Source of the DNA: Hyaloperonospora brassicae
Lineage: Eukaryota; Oomycota; Peronosporomycetes; Peronosporales; Peronosporaceae
Direction of reading: 5' to 3'
Assembly (NCBI GenBank): GCA_947650285.1
Contig: CANTFL010001451.1
Coordinates: 186,001 to 250,000 of the forward strand
Length of the DNA stretch: 64,000 bases
Part shown: one piece after another, positions 51,903 through 62,767 of the stretch
How the letters are laid out: each line of letters begins with the position of its first letter
Numbering within the stretch: position 1 is the first letter of the stretch
Made by a program: the position numbers and the translations under genes
Notes under the pieces: generated by a model
Databases searched by the model: none
Told to the model about the DNA's origin: nothing
What the model saw: only the letters and a program-made list of their open reading frames with translations

Positions 51903-53894
51903 TCAAAGATCGGAAAACGACATGCGCTTGTCACTCCTGAGCGCCGAAAACGTCAGCGGATCTGACTGTACATCGTCAATATCTGCACCAAAACCTGGAC
52001 GTGCAGAAGCCTCGACACTGTACGCAGCAGCATCAGATGCTAAGCCCAGTTGTTCCATCGGGAACGCTCCAACGACGTCCTCCGCGCGGACAACATCGCG
52101 CTTGCTCACTAACTGGACAGCATCGACGATCTCGTCTGGGCTATCATAGCCGTCGTCGTCCTCCTCTTCCGACTCGACTTCAAACTCGCGGCACATCACG
52201 TCCGGGTTGAACGAAACACGCCGACCGCAAGCCCGGTTTTCCTTCCTCTTTTTCTGGATCTCCATCAGCGCAGCAAACGACATGTGTTCGTCCCTGAACT
52301 CGAGTGGAACGCGATTGCGCGCTTCCCGGATCTTCCGCGCCAAATCCGCAGCCTTCTGTTCTTCTGCTGTAAGGCGCGCATGCCGCACCGCGCGCTTGCG
52401 GTTCACCAGGCCACTTGCACCTGATCGTCGAGAGAGTTGGCCCTTAAAGCCGCCTACGAAATCCGCCACGCTCGTTGCGCCCGACGACACGCGTACACGA
52501 CCAGCAAAGTCGGGCGAGTTCACATCCGGTATGCCGTCCTCGCCGCCCGCGACGGCCTCCTCCTGCTCCTCATCAAGCTCGCGCTCGCAGTCATCCTCAC
52601 AATCGCGTCCATCGTCCTCATCGAGCCCACGCGGCTTCGCCCGCACCAAATCCACATTCCGCACGTTCCGGAACGACTGACACAACGGGTTGTCCTGTTC
52701 GTCATACGCGTCGGGTTCCAAAGGCGGCGCGGGCACCTCCTTCTTCGGCACGAGTCGCGGCAGCGCTTTCGCTGTCATATTGTCCTGCCTTGCGGTACTG
52801 GGGGCACCCACGAGACCCGGCGAGACCAGCGACGAGCGCTCGCGTTCACCACTACTACTGCTGTTATCGCTGTCGTTCGTAGACGCTGGCGAACCTGCCG
52901 CCCCGTCCACTTGTGCCTTCTCTCGTCCGTGTCGAGTCGTTTTGCTCACCACCGGCGGCACTTCGCAGCTCGCGTCCGCGCGACTGCGGTCCACTTGGCC
53001 CAAACTCGACATGAAACTCTCCCGTTCGCTCGCTGGCCACGCCACTGCAGCGTCTGCTACGCCTCGCGCAGCGTCATCCGCAGTAACAGCAACAGCAGCT
53101 GCCTCAGCAACAGCGCTCGCTTTCGGCTCTCGCTTCTTGCGCACGGGGAAGCCACACAACGACCGCAGCGTCTCGGGTCGTCGCTTTCCGTCTCCGTCCG
53201 ACCCAACTGCAGCGGTCGGTCCCCGCGGCAGCGTCTGTTCGCCGTCCGAGCGCCGCGTCGCTTGCGACACCTGCTGCTCGCCGGCGACGGGTTCTTCGCT
53301 CAAGTCCGACTGTCGCCCGCGCCCGCGGCGCTTTGCGCGCACCGAGCGGAGAAACAGCTGCCCAATGGCCGAGTTCTCAAAGTACTTGTGGCCGTCGGAC
53401 GCGGCCACGTACGGCGTGCCGTCGACCGCGTGCTCGACGACGTACGTCACGTTGGGCTGGAGCGGCGTCGTGTCGACAATGTTGTTCAGCGCTTTGGTCT
53501 GTCCACTCAGCACTTCGGTCAGCACGTGCGACAGCGACGACACGACGGGCGCGGGCCGCGGCGTGTCGTAGCACGGGCACAGGCCCTCGCGTGCAACGGC
53601 CGCGTCGACGGCCTCGACGGGCGCTGCCCCGCGCCACGCGTGCGTCAAGTGGCGCCGCGAGAACGACAGCTCGTAGGTCGTCTTGCCCGCCTTGACAAAA
53701 CGGCGCCGCGGGCGCACGCGCACGGGCGGACCGGGGAAGCCGTCGACCGGGTCGAGCTCCAGCACGTCGCCGTCGCTGTCGCTGTCGCTGTCGTGGACGT
53801 TGGTCGTGTCGGCAGTGTCTCTGCTGCGGTGCAACAGGCGGTCCCGCGGGCGGCGCGCGCCGGCAAAGAGTTGTTGCGCGTTCATCGCCAACAT
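51903..53894 (-). CDS. large disordered protein with RVxF-like motif, function unknown
   Basis: Intronless frame; the first ATG (complement 53892-53894) gives 663 aa, or 660 aa from the next ATG. The N-terminal 180 residues contain a folded-looking part (FVKAGKTTYELSFSRRHL; VLTEVLSGQTKALNNIVD; NVTYVVEHAVDGTPYV). The middle is Ser/Glu/Ala-rich and probably disordered. The C-terminus has a charged helix (LTAEEQKAADLARKIREARN) and GRRVSFNPDV, which fits the protein phosphatase 1 docking consensus [RK]V-x-F, then an acidic tail ending RMSFSDL. I do not recognise the family. PP1 binding is a short-motif inference only. It is transcribed divergently from the SET gene at 54863. Confidence 0.7.
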   Translation of the reverse strand: MLAMNAQQLFAGARRPRDRLLHRSRDTADTTNVHDSDSDSDGDVLELDPVDGFPGPPVRVRPRRRFVKAGKTTYELSFSRRHLTHAWRGAAPVEAVDAAVAREGLCPCYDTPRPAPVVSSLSHVLTEVLSGQTKALNNIVDTTPLQPNVTYVVEHAVDGTPYVAASDGHKYFENSAIGQLFLRSVRAKRRGRGRQSDLSEEPVAGEQQVSQATRRSDGEQTLPRGPTAAVGSDGDGKRRPETLRSLCGFPVRKKREPKASAVAEAAAVAVTADDAARGVADAAVAWPASERESFMSSLGQVDRSRADASCEVPPVVSKTTRHGREKAQVDGAAGSPASTNDSDNSSSSGERERSSLVSPGLVGAPSTARQDNMTAKALPRLVPKKEVPAPPLEPDAYDEQDNPLCQSFRNVRNVDLVRAKPRGLDEDDGRDCEDDCERELDEEQEEAVAGGEDGIPDVNSPDFAGRVRVSSGATSVADFVGGFKGQLSRRSGASGLVNRKRAVRHARLTAEEQKAADLARKIREARNRVPLEFRDEHMSFAALMEIQKKRKENRACGRRVSFNPDVMCREFEVESEEEDDDGYDSPDEIVDAVQLVSKRDVVRAEDVVGAFPMEQLGLASDAAAYSVEASARPGFGADIDDVQSDPLTFSALRSDKRMSFSDL

Positions 53895-54862
53895 GCGCAG
53901 CGGCGGCGGCGGCAAGCGGCGGAGCGCGCGGCTGATTGGTCAATCCGTCGGTCGATCGAGAAGCGCGCGCCCAAAGGGAAACGCGGGACGTGGAAAGGGC
54001 TGCTTTCGCTTCTTTTGCGCGCGCGCAAAAAGCGCTGGAAAGGAAATGCGTGTACGAGACGAGACGCACCGAGCGACAGGGGGGGAGAGCGAGGGCGATG
54101 CGTGTGGGATTGAGACCTCGTGCGACCGACGCGTGCGGCGCACGACTGCAGAGAGCGAGTCGGGGCCCGTGGGGTCTTTTGGTTGTACTGGATGCTGCTG
54201 CCTGCACCAGTCTGTTTTATTCGAGACGGAGAGCACGCAGTCAGTCGACGCGTTGTGGACGACGACAAGTCCGTCCCGGCTGCTTTTCACGTGATGTGTT
54301 GGTGTGCACGCGATAGGACACGCCGTGTTGAACTGGGGGTTGCTCCTCGAACGCAAAAAAAGGCCACCACCAGTCGCACTTGGCGATGGCTCCACCAGAT
54401 CCTCTGCCAGAAAGCTGCAAGGGGTCTTCACTAAAACCCCATACAGTGCGCTTCGTATCCTAAGCGTCGCAGTCGCCCGCTGTGTCGTAACTGAGCTCCT
54501 CGCACACGAGCCGGTAAGGCGGACCGGCGGTCGTACCCGCACAGTGGTTCCAATCGAGCCGATTGTGGTATACACGTTGTCGGTCACCAGCAGCTAATCG
54601 TAATCACGCAAAACAACAGCGTAGCATAGCACGGCGTTGCATTGCACACAAGGAGCAACGTAGTTCCGCCATCTGTTGTGCAATCTCCAACGCGGAACGT
54701 CCAGCGCTGCTTGTCGCACTAAATGCGGTTCTACAACGCAGCAATGAATGCGCGGGGCGCCCGCGTGTCTCCCCTCTCTTTACTGACGGTCACTCTTGTC
54801 GGCCAATCCACTCGCTCGAGTGACAGCCCGGCACTAACGATCCGCCGAGCAGACGCTTGGCC
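53895..54862. other. divergent intergenic region
   Basis: Nearly 1 kb between the disordered-protein gene and the SETD3-like gene. It contains an ATTGG box at about 53935-53939 and a GC-rich stretch. Short ORFs are present but none is supported. Confidence 0.4.
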
Positions 54863-56347
54863 ATGAGCGCTCCGGTCTCGTCGCCTCCGCGCGCGTCAGC
54901 GCCTCAGAGCACGCGCATGACCGCGTCCGGTGCTCCGTCTTCATCGGCAGCTGCGTCTCCGTCTTCTCCGCTTCGCAACGGCCTCAAGAGCGACGCAGAA
55001 GACGTCGTGGGTCAAGAACTCATCCAATGGCTCGAAGCCAATGCGGCGGATTCCAAGAAACTCGTTCTAAAAGAGTACGCGCCGGAAGTTCGCGGCGTCC
55101 ATAGCCGCAAAGTGCTCGTGCCGGGCGAGCGCATCCTCGTGATCCCCAAGAAGTGCCTCATAACGGTCGAAATGGGCAAACAGACGGCCATTGGGCGCGA
55201 ATTACTCGCTCGGAACGTGGAGTTTGTCGCGCCAAAGCACATTTACCTTTTGCTGTTCCTCCTCACGGATATGGAGCGCCTGGAGACGTCGTTTTTTCGC
55301 AATTACTACAGCACTTTGCCCCGTACGCTGCGAAACATGCCCATCTTTTGGTCGGACGAAGAGCTCCAGTGGCTCAAAGGCTCGTACATTATCCAGCAAA
55401 TCCAAGAGCGCAAAGCTGCGATCCGGAAAGACTATGACGTCATTTGCCGCGTCGACCCGTCGTTCGCTCGGTTCTCGCTCGACCGCTTTAGCTGGGCCCG
55501 GATGATCGTGTGCAGTCGCAACTTTGGCTTGACCATTGATGGCGTCAAGACCGCGGCGCTCGTGCCGTTTGCAGACATGCTGAACCACTACCGGCCACGC
55601 GAAACGAGCTGGACGTTTGATCAGAGCATCGATGCGTTCACGATCACGTCGCTCGGCACGATTGGGGCTGGGGCACAAGTGTATGACTCGTACGGCAAAA
55701 AGTGCAACCACCGCTTTTTGCTCAACTATGGCTTTGCCGTCGAGGACAATACCGAAGAAGACGGACGTAACCCGAACGAGGTGCTGATTGATTTCCAGCT
55801 CTCGCCTGCAGATGGACAGCTTTTCTACGACAAGCGAGCATACCTCCACGAGAGCGGCATTTTTACGATGGACGCACGTCTGAGCTGCTCGCATTCGGAT
55901 GCCAATACGCGCGAAGGCTTTAGTTTTGCGCGCTTGATTGTTGCTACGGAGGAGGAGTTCTCATTGATGAAGAGGAAGAGCCCAGCGCACTCGTCGCCGC
56001 CTATATCGTTTGAGAATGAAATCCGCGTGCTCCAGTACTTGCGCACGCTGATGACCCATCAACTTGGTCTCTACGACACTACTATCGAAGAGGACAACGA
56101 GCTGCTAGCATCAAAGCAGCATCCGCTGTTCTCGAACCGCATTCAGGCTCTGTTCTTCATTCGCGGTGAGAAACAGGTGTGCCGATATTTCCAGGAGCTA
56201 GCAGACAAAGTCATTCCGCTGTTCAGCCTACCACTGACAGAATGTCGCGAGGAATTGCAGCGCAGTTTCGATGGTGATAGTGATGTCGACCGCTACGCGC
56301 AAGACGTGATTGCGTATTTAGTCACGCAAGTTTACCGCGAAAGCTAG
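54863..56347 (+). CDS. SETD3-like SET-domain methyltransferase
   Basis: Single exon, 494 aa from the ATG at 54863 (an upstream in-frame TTG is not a credible start). After a Ser/Ala-rich leader the protein follows the SETD3/plant Rubisco-LSMT layout: a split SET domain with RGVHSRKVLVPGERILVIPK (about 75-95), an inserted helical segment, then SRNFGL, ALVPFADMLNH (about 234-244) and YDSYGKKCNHRFLLNYGF (about 274-291). This is the bipartite motif binding S-adenosylmethionine and the substrate channel. A C-terminal helical substrate-binding domain follows (about 330-494). Family members methylate Lys on Rubisco and other proteins, or, for animal SETD3, His73 of actin. Actin is an attractive substrate here but unproven. 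Confidence 0.87.
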   Translation: MSAPVSSPPRASAPQSTRMTASGAPSSSAAASPSSPLRNGLKSDAEDVVGQELIQWLEANAADSKKLVLKEYAPEVRGVHSRKVLVPGERILVIPKKCLITVEMGKQTAIGRELLARNVEFVAPKHIYLLLFLLTDMERLETSFFRNYYSTLPRTLRNMPIFWSDEELQWLKGSYIIQQIQERKAAIRKDYDVICRVDPSFARFSLDRFSWARMIVCSRNFGLTIDGVKTAALVPFADMLNHYRPRETSWTFDQSIDAFTITSLGTIGAGAQVYDSYGKKCNHRFLLNYGFAVEDNTEEDGRNPNEVLIDFQLSPADGQLFYDKRAYLHESGIFTMDARLSCSHSDANTREGFSFARLIVATEEEFSLMKRKSPAHSSPPISFENEIRVLQYLRTLMTHQLGLYDTTIEEDNELLASKQHPLFSNRIQALFFIRGEKQVCRYFQELADKVIPLFSLPLTECREELQRSFDGDSDVDRYAQDVIAYLVTQVYRES

Positions 56348-56638
56348 TGGGAAGGTGGTGTATGGCGATTTTTTCGCTCTCTCGGTGCTCTGGACGTTGT
56401 TGATATGCGGACGAAGCGTGGTGAGGCTTGACGCACTTGGAACGCGACAGCATGACTTTGGTCGCTTGCTTATTCTAGGCAAGAGCGATGTGGCGTCAGT
56501 GTCCTGAAGTCATTGAGGCAGAGAATGCTCGTTAGGGATAAAGTTAGAAGACAGGACAACAACGGTATGTACTGCAGCTGTGTCTTGCTGAGCAAATGTA
56601 TTCTTGCACTGCTTGCCCGCATATTTTTGTGCTTGCTA
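56348..56638. other. convergent 3' gap
   Basis: 291 bases between the 3' ends of the SETD3-like gene and the PARP gene; nothing recognisable. Confidence 0.4.
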
Positions 56639-59205
56639 TCACTCCTCGTCTTCTTGCTCATAGAGAAAGTCAAGGCTGACAAGATAGCGCAACTTCACTT
56701 GCTCCTGGCGATACACGATAAACTCGTTGTAGAGCAGTGCGCCGTCGCTTTCGGAAGGCTCAAATTCGCCGACAGGAACCACAACGTCGTGATCACTACA
56801 ACAGACCAAAAGCATTGAGCGTGTCAAAAGGTTGGCAGGCACTGCTATGTCAGGTGATGATGCGTATCGTGTACGAAAGCGTACATGGTCTCGTAGCCTT
56901 TGACGGGAGCAGCCATTCGACCGACGCCTAACGTGCTGTCGCAACGTTTGGATTTCTGCAACGTGGTGTATGTCAAATCTTCCGCTTCTCGTGCTAGGTA
57001 CGTCGTTCCCAAAGCCACTTCCGCCAAGATGAGCACACCCTGCAAGCAACAGGTCGAGTGAGTTTGCCTTGTCATGCGAAGAGTACCTCATTGTGTGTGT
57101 ACCTTTGGGTTCTGTGGCGATGCCCAGCAATAGTTTGCAGACTTGGACACCGAGTCAGCAAAGTAGATCTGTAAGCATTGCATTGCCCGACCCCATGAGT
57201 ACAACGTGCATCGATTGTATGTGTTTTGCAATTGTAGACCTCATTCTGACGTACTCCTTTGCCAAACATGTACCCGTTGTTGGGGGCTTCAGGTGGAGCA
57301 ACACGAAGTCCTTTTGACAAAATGCCCACGACGTTCGACAAACGAGATCCGTGCCATAGCAACTACACATGACAAAGGCGAATTGAGATCGCACTGCAAC
57401 ATACATACACTGACATTCTCCTGCTGTAGTGTTGACATATACCATGTGGTTGTCCACGGACTTGAAAACGTCTGCATACTTCTCTTCGTCTGGACGCAAA
57501 ATCGCCACAACCGAATTGATGCGCAGCTTGTACTGCACATGAGTCGGAGCATGCGTCGTCTTCACATATCTACAGTCAAAACGTCAGTCGAACAACCGGT
57601 TCGATGCGGCGATCCCAAAACACATCACATACTTTTCAATGATCTTGAACTCGTCAGTCGATTCAGATAACGGATCCATTCGGATGTTCAACAGGTTGTA
57701 CTGCACATCAAGAGAGTTCAACTTGGTACCGTCACGAGTCTTTGCGTTCTTCTTCTTCTCAGCCTGCAGCTTTTGCGAAATCTCAATGTCCGCGAGCACT
57801 TCGAGCAAGTCGATCTTCAGCTTCACTTCGTCCAGGGAATCGATTGCAGGCGGCAACTTTCGCCCAAAGTCGTGTGGAATGAGCGTGTAGAAGTCGCTCG
57901 AGAGCGTCTTGAGACTGTTTTTCAAGCGACGGATTTGAGCAGCATGCGGGGTGGCCGGTTGCTTGACTCGAGCAGATCGACGCGTTTTCGGTCGCTGTCC
58001 TCGTTCTGCTTCATCTGCGTTTGCAACGGCCCTGCTCAGATCTTCGATTTCCTTGAGTGCTGCTGATAGCTGTTGCAGTAAAGCATACCCCTGCGAGATT
58101 TGACGCGTTGACAGCTTGCCTGGTCACGCCAACGAGTTGCATAGTGTCAGCACCGTCAAACCTCAATGGCATTGGACTGAGCGTCCGACTACAGACCTAA
58201 GGGGAGTCGCTCCAAGTCGAGGTTCATGTTTGCTACTTCTTGTGCGATCAAATCGGCATCACAAATGAGCTGCAGACACAACCAGTAAAAGACTCGTTGT
58301 CAACCAGCAGCAAAGAGCATCTGGAGAACTGTTTGTCGAACATGCCTTTACGACGCCTTGAACAGTCTCATGCAACGTTGACAGCACTTCTTCCTCTTCT
58401 TCTTCCTCTGCGCCCGCTTCTTCGTCCTTTTCGTCCACTGGCGCTTTGTCATCCAGCTCTGAAAAAACAACAACGAGAGCAGCTCGTAAGTCTTCTAGCG
58501 ACGCGTAATCATGAGCACCATTGCCATCATCACGCACCGACAAGCACATACTTTCCGCTCACGTTTCTGAACGGTCCCGTCAGTGGCCATTCATTCCCGC
58601 TCTTGTCCAGGAACTTCTTCGCAAACGATGCCTGTGCTTTCTCCAAAGCCGTGTTATAATCTTCCAGAGCTCGCTATCGAAGCAGCCGTCACCAGATCGT
58701 TCGCGTCAAATAATCGTGCAACTTGTCCAGTCCGAACATCTTCATTTTTCACGTCAAAGAACACACATCGTACAGTTTCCTCCTTACCTGCGGCGTTTTC
58801 GCTCCAACTCGTCCCCATTTGCGAAAGATCATGTACTTGGAGCCGTCCTGGATCAGCTGCATCATGTAAAACTTGTTGTTGCTGCATCGTACCAGCTCAT
58901 GACTCTATCATTAGGTCATGTTGCAACGGCTGTGATTCGGATTGAAACACATACAAGTGCAACAAGACGTACCCATACGTGCCGAACGAGAGGTTGGTAT
59001 AGTTCAGCAGAAAACTCCATCGAACGCCATTGACGTCCTACTCGATCCGCCAAATCGACACGTCAGATACCATAGAACGGCCGGACCCGTCTCCATCAAG
59101 TTGAAGTATTACGTGAAGCTCGAGGTGTACCTGGTAAACAGTGGCCGAATCATTCACGCAGCCACTGAGCGGGTCCACGCACGTTGCGACATTTAGAGAT
59201 CCCAT
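56639..59205 (-). CDS. PARP2-type poly(ADP-ribose) polymerase (WGR-PRD-catalytic)
   Basis: Uses NAD+ to ADP-ribosylate proteins at DNA breaks. About twelve exons on the minus strand splice to about 550 aa, near PARP2 length. Early exons are 59131-59205, 58973-59037 and 58788-58881. The WGR domain contains [23 protein letters not shown] and FRKWGRVG. An acidic Glu-run linker follows, then the helical regulatory domain ([47 protein letters not shown]). The catalytic domain has [26 protein letters not shown] joined to [25 protein letters not shown], and [10 protein letters not shown]. The H-Y-E triad (His in WHGS, Tyr in IYFAD, Glu in YNEF) is intact. The exon 4 to 5 junction near 58450-58550 is my least certain splice. 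The N-terminus is short; further 5' exons cannot be excluded. Functional partner: the HPF1 homologue at 18966-20468. Confidence 0.9.
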
Positions 59206-59369
59206 TGTTTCGACCCGTTCTGTCGCGACAGTTACTTCGGTGGTTGGTTGGCTGTGCTTCGTTTGGCCCGTTGACCGAATACTATGGACGACCAAACACA
59301 AACGGAACAGGGCGGCAAGTCGGCATTCAGTTGCTGGTACCGGCACACTACAATGGTCTCGTTTGTCTC

Positions 59370-60840
59370 AGCTAATGCAACGTGTTACTAGTACATAGCA
59401 AATAGGTAGCGCAAGTGAATCTGCTCGTAGCGGTACACAACAAAATCATTGTACAGCAACTGCTGGTCGCCATTGACGGACTCAGCGACCACCCGCTGAT
59501 ACGACCACTTCGTCCTCTAACATCTCAAACTCGTGCTCTGCTGGTGCCATGCGGTCAAAAATCGTGCGTAATTGTTACATGCCGAGCTCATTCTTGACTC
59601 GGCGGTAGTCGAACAACTCGCCAGACAGTGTCTTGAACGGCGGGCCGAGCGCTACATCAGCGAGCAAAAGCATCGCCTGCAAGGCACGAGCCAAAACGTT
59701 AGTGACAGCGAATGATGCACTGGCTGGAGTCGACCATACGGTCGGAGTTGGAGATGTTGTGTAGCACTAGTTTGCCGATTTCGCCAAAGCATTGGCAAAG
59801 CAGAGCTACGCAAGGACATGCGAGCTGTAAACAATGCATCATAGGCGTTGACGTTGACATTGACCACACGAGTGTTACTCCTTTACCAAACTGGTCCCCG
59901 ATTTTTGACGCCTCAGGCGGAGCAATGCGTAGTTATTGGGATAGAATGCAAACATGGTTTGAGCCATATTTACAATAGAGTGCGATGGACACGTCACTAT
60001 ACCATGTGTTGATTGTCAAGAGATCGGAGTCCTCGCTTGTGGGAGTACGCCTCCGGTCGATCAATTCCTGTTGATTGTTGTCTTGCTCCCTGCATTCGTC
60101 TTGTTGATGAACCCGCTCGCCACACAACCACACATGCGAGTCAGTGGATGCCCGTGCAATACCTGTGGCACTACTCACTCCCTGCAACGCATGGTCTACT
60201 CTTGCAATGATCGTAAACCCCCCATTCGTGTTTGCTCAGTAACTCCATGTTGATGTTCAGCTTGTTCTAGTGGAGATCGAGAGGATGAAGAACAGGTCCA
60301 GCTACGTCTCTTGACTCTTCGATCTGCAGCGTCTGCGAGATTTTCAGATTCAACAGCACTGATAGTACTTCGAGCTGCAGCTTTATATCTGCTGTCGTAG
60401 CAATCGACGGGGGTAGCGACCGACCGACCGAAATCTTGCGATGAGCGCCTAGAAAGTCGCCTGGCAGCGTCTTGATATCGTCTCTGAGCCTCGTCAGACT
60501 TTGGCTTGTGGTTGCAAGAGGCCCTGTCGTCTTGACCCTTCCTTTCCGTCTGCTATTCAAGCCGGCTCGGTCGCCTTCACTTGCACCGCTGTCAACTCTG
60601 CAATCTTTTCTACGGTAGCAGATATGCGCTGCAGACTCACGCAGCCCATCGATATCTATGCTTTCGACAACTTCTTGCAACTCTTATAGCAGTATGTGCA
60701 GAACAATGAGCGAAAGACTATCACACACTCTTTTTGCTAGTCAGCCAACCCATCGACCAGGAAGCGCACGAGATCCACGATCAAACGAGCCATTTCTCGA
60801 GCAACCACTTCTGGATCGCAGATGAGCAGTATGTGAACCA
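59370..60840 (-). pseudogene. broken tandem PARP copy
   Basis: Directly upstream of the intact PARP gene and on the same strand, fragments of a second PARP occur in the correct order. Regulatory-domain start (LICDPEVVAREMARLIVDL, about 60740-60815) and core (KTLPGDFLGAHRK; LKISQTLQIEES, about 60265-60480). NAD-site fragment CILSQ-stop-LRIAPPEAS then FGKG (about 59885-59950). C-terminus ALGPPFKTLSGELFDYRR and LLYNDFVVYRYEQIHLRYL (about 59395-59650). Damage: an in-frame stop replaces the Gly of the GILSxGL motif, another stop replaces the Tyr in the regulatory domain, the catalytic WHGS reads KYGS, and the catalytic Glu is Asp. No WGR fragment was found. It is a decayed duplicate, not a functional transferase. 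Confidence 0.82.
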
Positions 60841-62767
60841 AGTTGATGCAGTCAGCTATAGAGCAACACTTCGAGCATCTCAAACAATCCTTCGCGTAGC
60901 ATAAAGCAGCTGTAAGAGGCCTCTTACTTGCACATGACGATCAAGTAATTGTCTGTACAGTGATGTTGATCACTGCCTAACAGGAATCGCGCAAGTGGTC
61001 CTGACTATATCGCATGTTAGCACTGCACCCCTGTGAAAGGGCGAGATCATGATCGTAGTTCACGCTGATCGAATTTGGTCGACGATCGACAATCGGATAC
61101 TTGATGCCTCACAAGAAACGTATCTGAGTTATCCATCTGGTTTGTCTCACAACCGTCGCACGACGTTATAGTCATGAGTCATGCTGACGTTGCACCACAG
61201 AGAGCACATTCGTGAGAGAAACGTATAGCTGATGATGCTAATCTTGTACTTGTCTTGACCGATCCTGCTCTATCACACACCCTGAAGTTACTCATTTACC
61301 GAGCATGCCATCATAAAATACACAATGGCGAACATAACGTTCCGGTCCGACAAAACTTGCAAGTAGGGCACGAACGTCTGTCACACTATTTTTTTGGCGG
61401 CAGACATCTTGATTTCAGAGCTTGTTAGGAACATGCCGGCAATCTTCGATTGCAGTCAAATGACTCAAGCGGGGGATTGGTTTACACGCTAAAGCAAAGC
61501 AATGGTGTTGTCGAGTATTTGGCCTGCATCGGGGCCCCCAAAAAATACAGAGAGAAAGAGAGCTTAAGCTCCCCAGTCAACACGCATTCATTCGATGCTT
61601 CGCTTACTAGTCTAAACATGCAACACCTCTGTCAAATGCCATGATGTCTTGAGAAAATCGCGTATATTGCCGCTGACGTTGCTGTGTCTTCTACATTTCT
61701 AGACTTCAGTGTCGAGTGTCCAGTCCGCATTAGCCCGTTGTTGTCAAGTAGACGTCCCGACAAGCTCTTTTCTTTCCAGCAACCGTTCAGGTGTTGCGAG
61801 ATGACATGTGTCCACACGGATCTGATAGATTGAAGTCGGCCTAAGCTCTGCCACGAAAGACGACAGAGTGTTAATGAAGCGAAAAATATGGTGACCTTCG
61901 ATCCCACATCACCGTCGTTTTGGCTAGCCTACACGCGTGGCTGTACTGCAATCATTCTCTGCTCATTGACCACAATTTGTCGCGTAGCTTGGCTTTGTCT
62001 TGTTCACTGAAGAGTATCCAAGGGGTGAGACCACCGTGTTGAGCCAAACTCGTTGTACCTTGGTAGATATATCAATGAGGTCAATGTAGCCTACTGGCTT
62101 TACAATCAAACCTGAACGATTAGTTCCACCCCACCAATTTCGCGACGCAACCAAAGGCTGAGCGTGGGCGCATGTTAGCAGTGCGCACTCCCCGTTCTCT
62201 TGGATATCGAACGTGGCATCTTTTGGGTCATGCATGCTCGTTGAAACGCAGCGAGTGTGCACGCTCGACAAACGAATCTCTACTTACCTCTGATCCATTG
62301 CCGCTCCCCTTGAGCCAACATTTAGTCGATTTTCTTCTCCAAGGCAAGTTTCGATGCTACGATTGTGCATCCCACGAAGTACTACGTTTGGTCCACGACC
62401 GCGTCCCACGTGGGATCCTTTTGTTGGTATTCCGAATCCAGATGGCCAGACAAAACGGCTCTAGTGCCGACACCTTGTGATGATGTATACCTCTGTGTCT
62501 AAACTCGACGCTCGCTCGCTGCCGCGTGCTGCTGAGACCGACGTTTTCGGGTGACCTCGCACATGGTATTCGTGGAAAGTGCCTTCAGAACATGCCCAAA
62601 GTACTCGTTCAACCCGAAAAGTGTCCATGTTTGTCTACACCTCGACTGGATCAGGATCAGTCGCAGATAACGTGCCGCAAGTCATCCATCACCTTTAGGA
62701 CATCGAGCACATACTCTGGCATTACTTGGGTCTCATAGCTTGAATGAGTCGAGTCTTGTGAGCGTAC
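60841..62767. other. region without supported genes
   Basis: Short frames only. It may include a decayed 5' end of the broken PARP copy and 5' exons of the receptor kinase downstream, but I could not recognise either. A 102-codon minus-strand ORF (61963-62271) has protein-like composition but no family I know. Confidence 0.35.

Noticed and set aside
52437..54113. 558-codon plus-strand ORF
   Set aside because: Antisense to the disordered-protein gene; Arg/His/Leu-rich shadow frame of GC-rich DNA.
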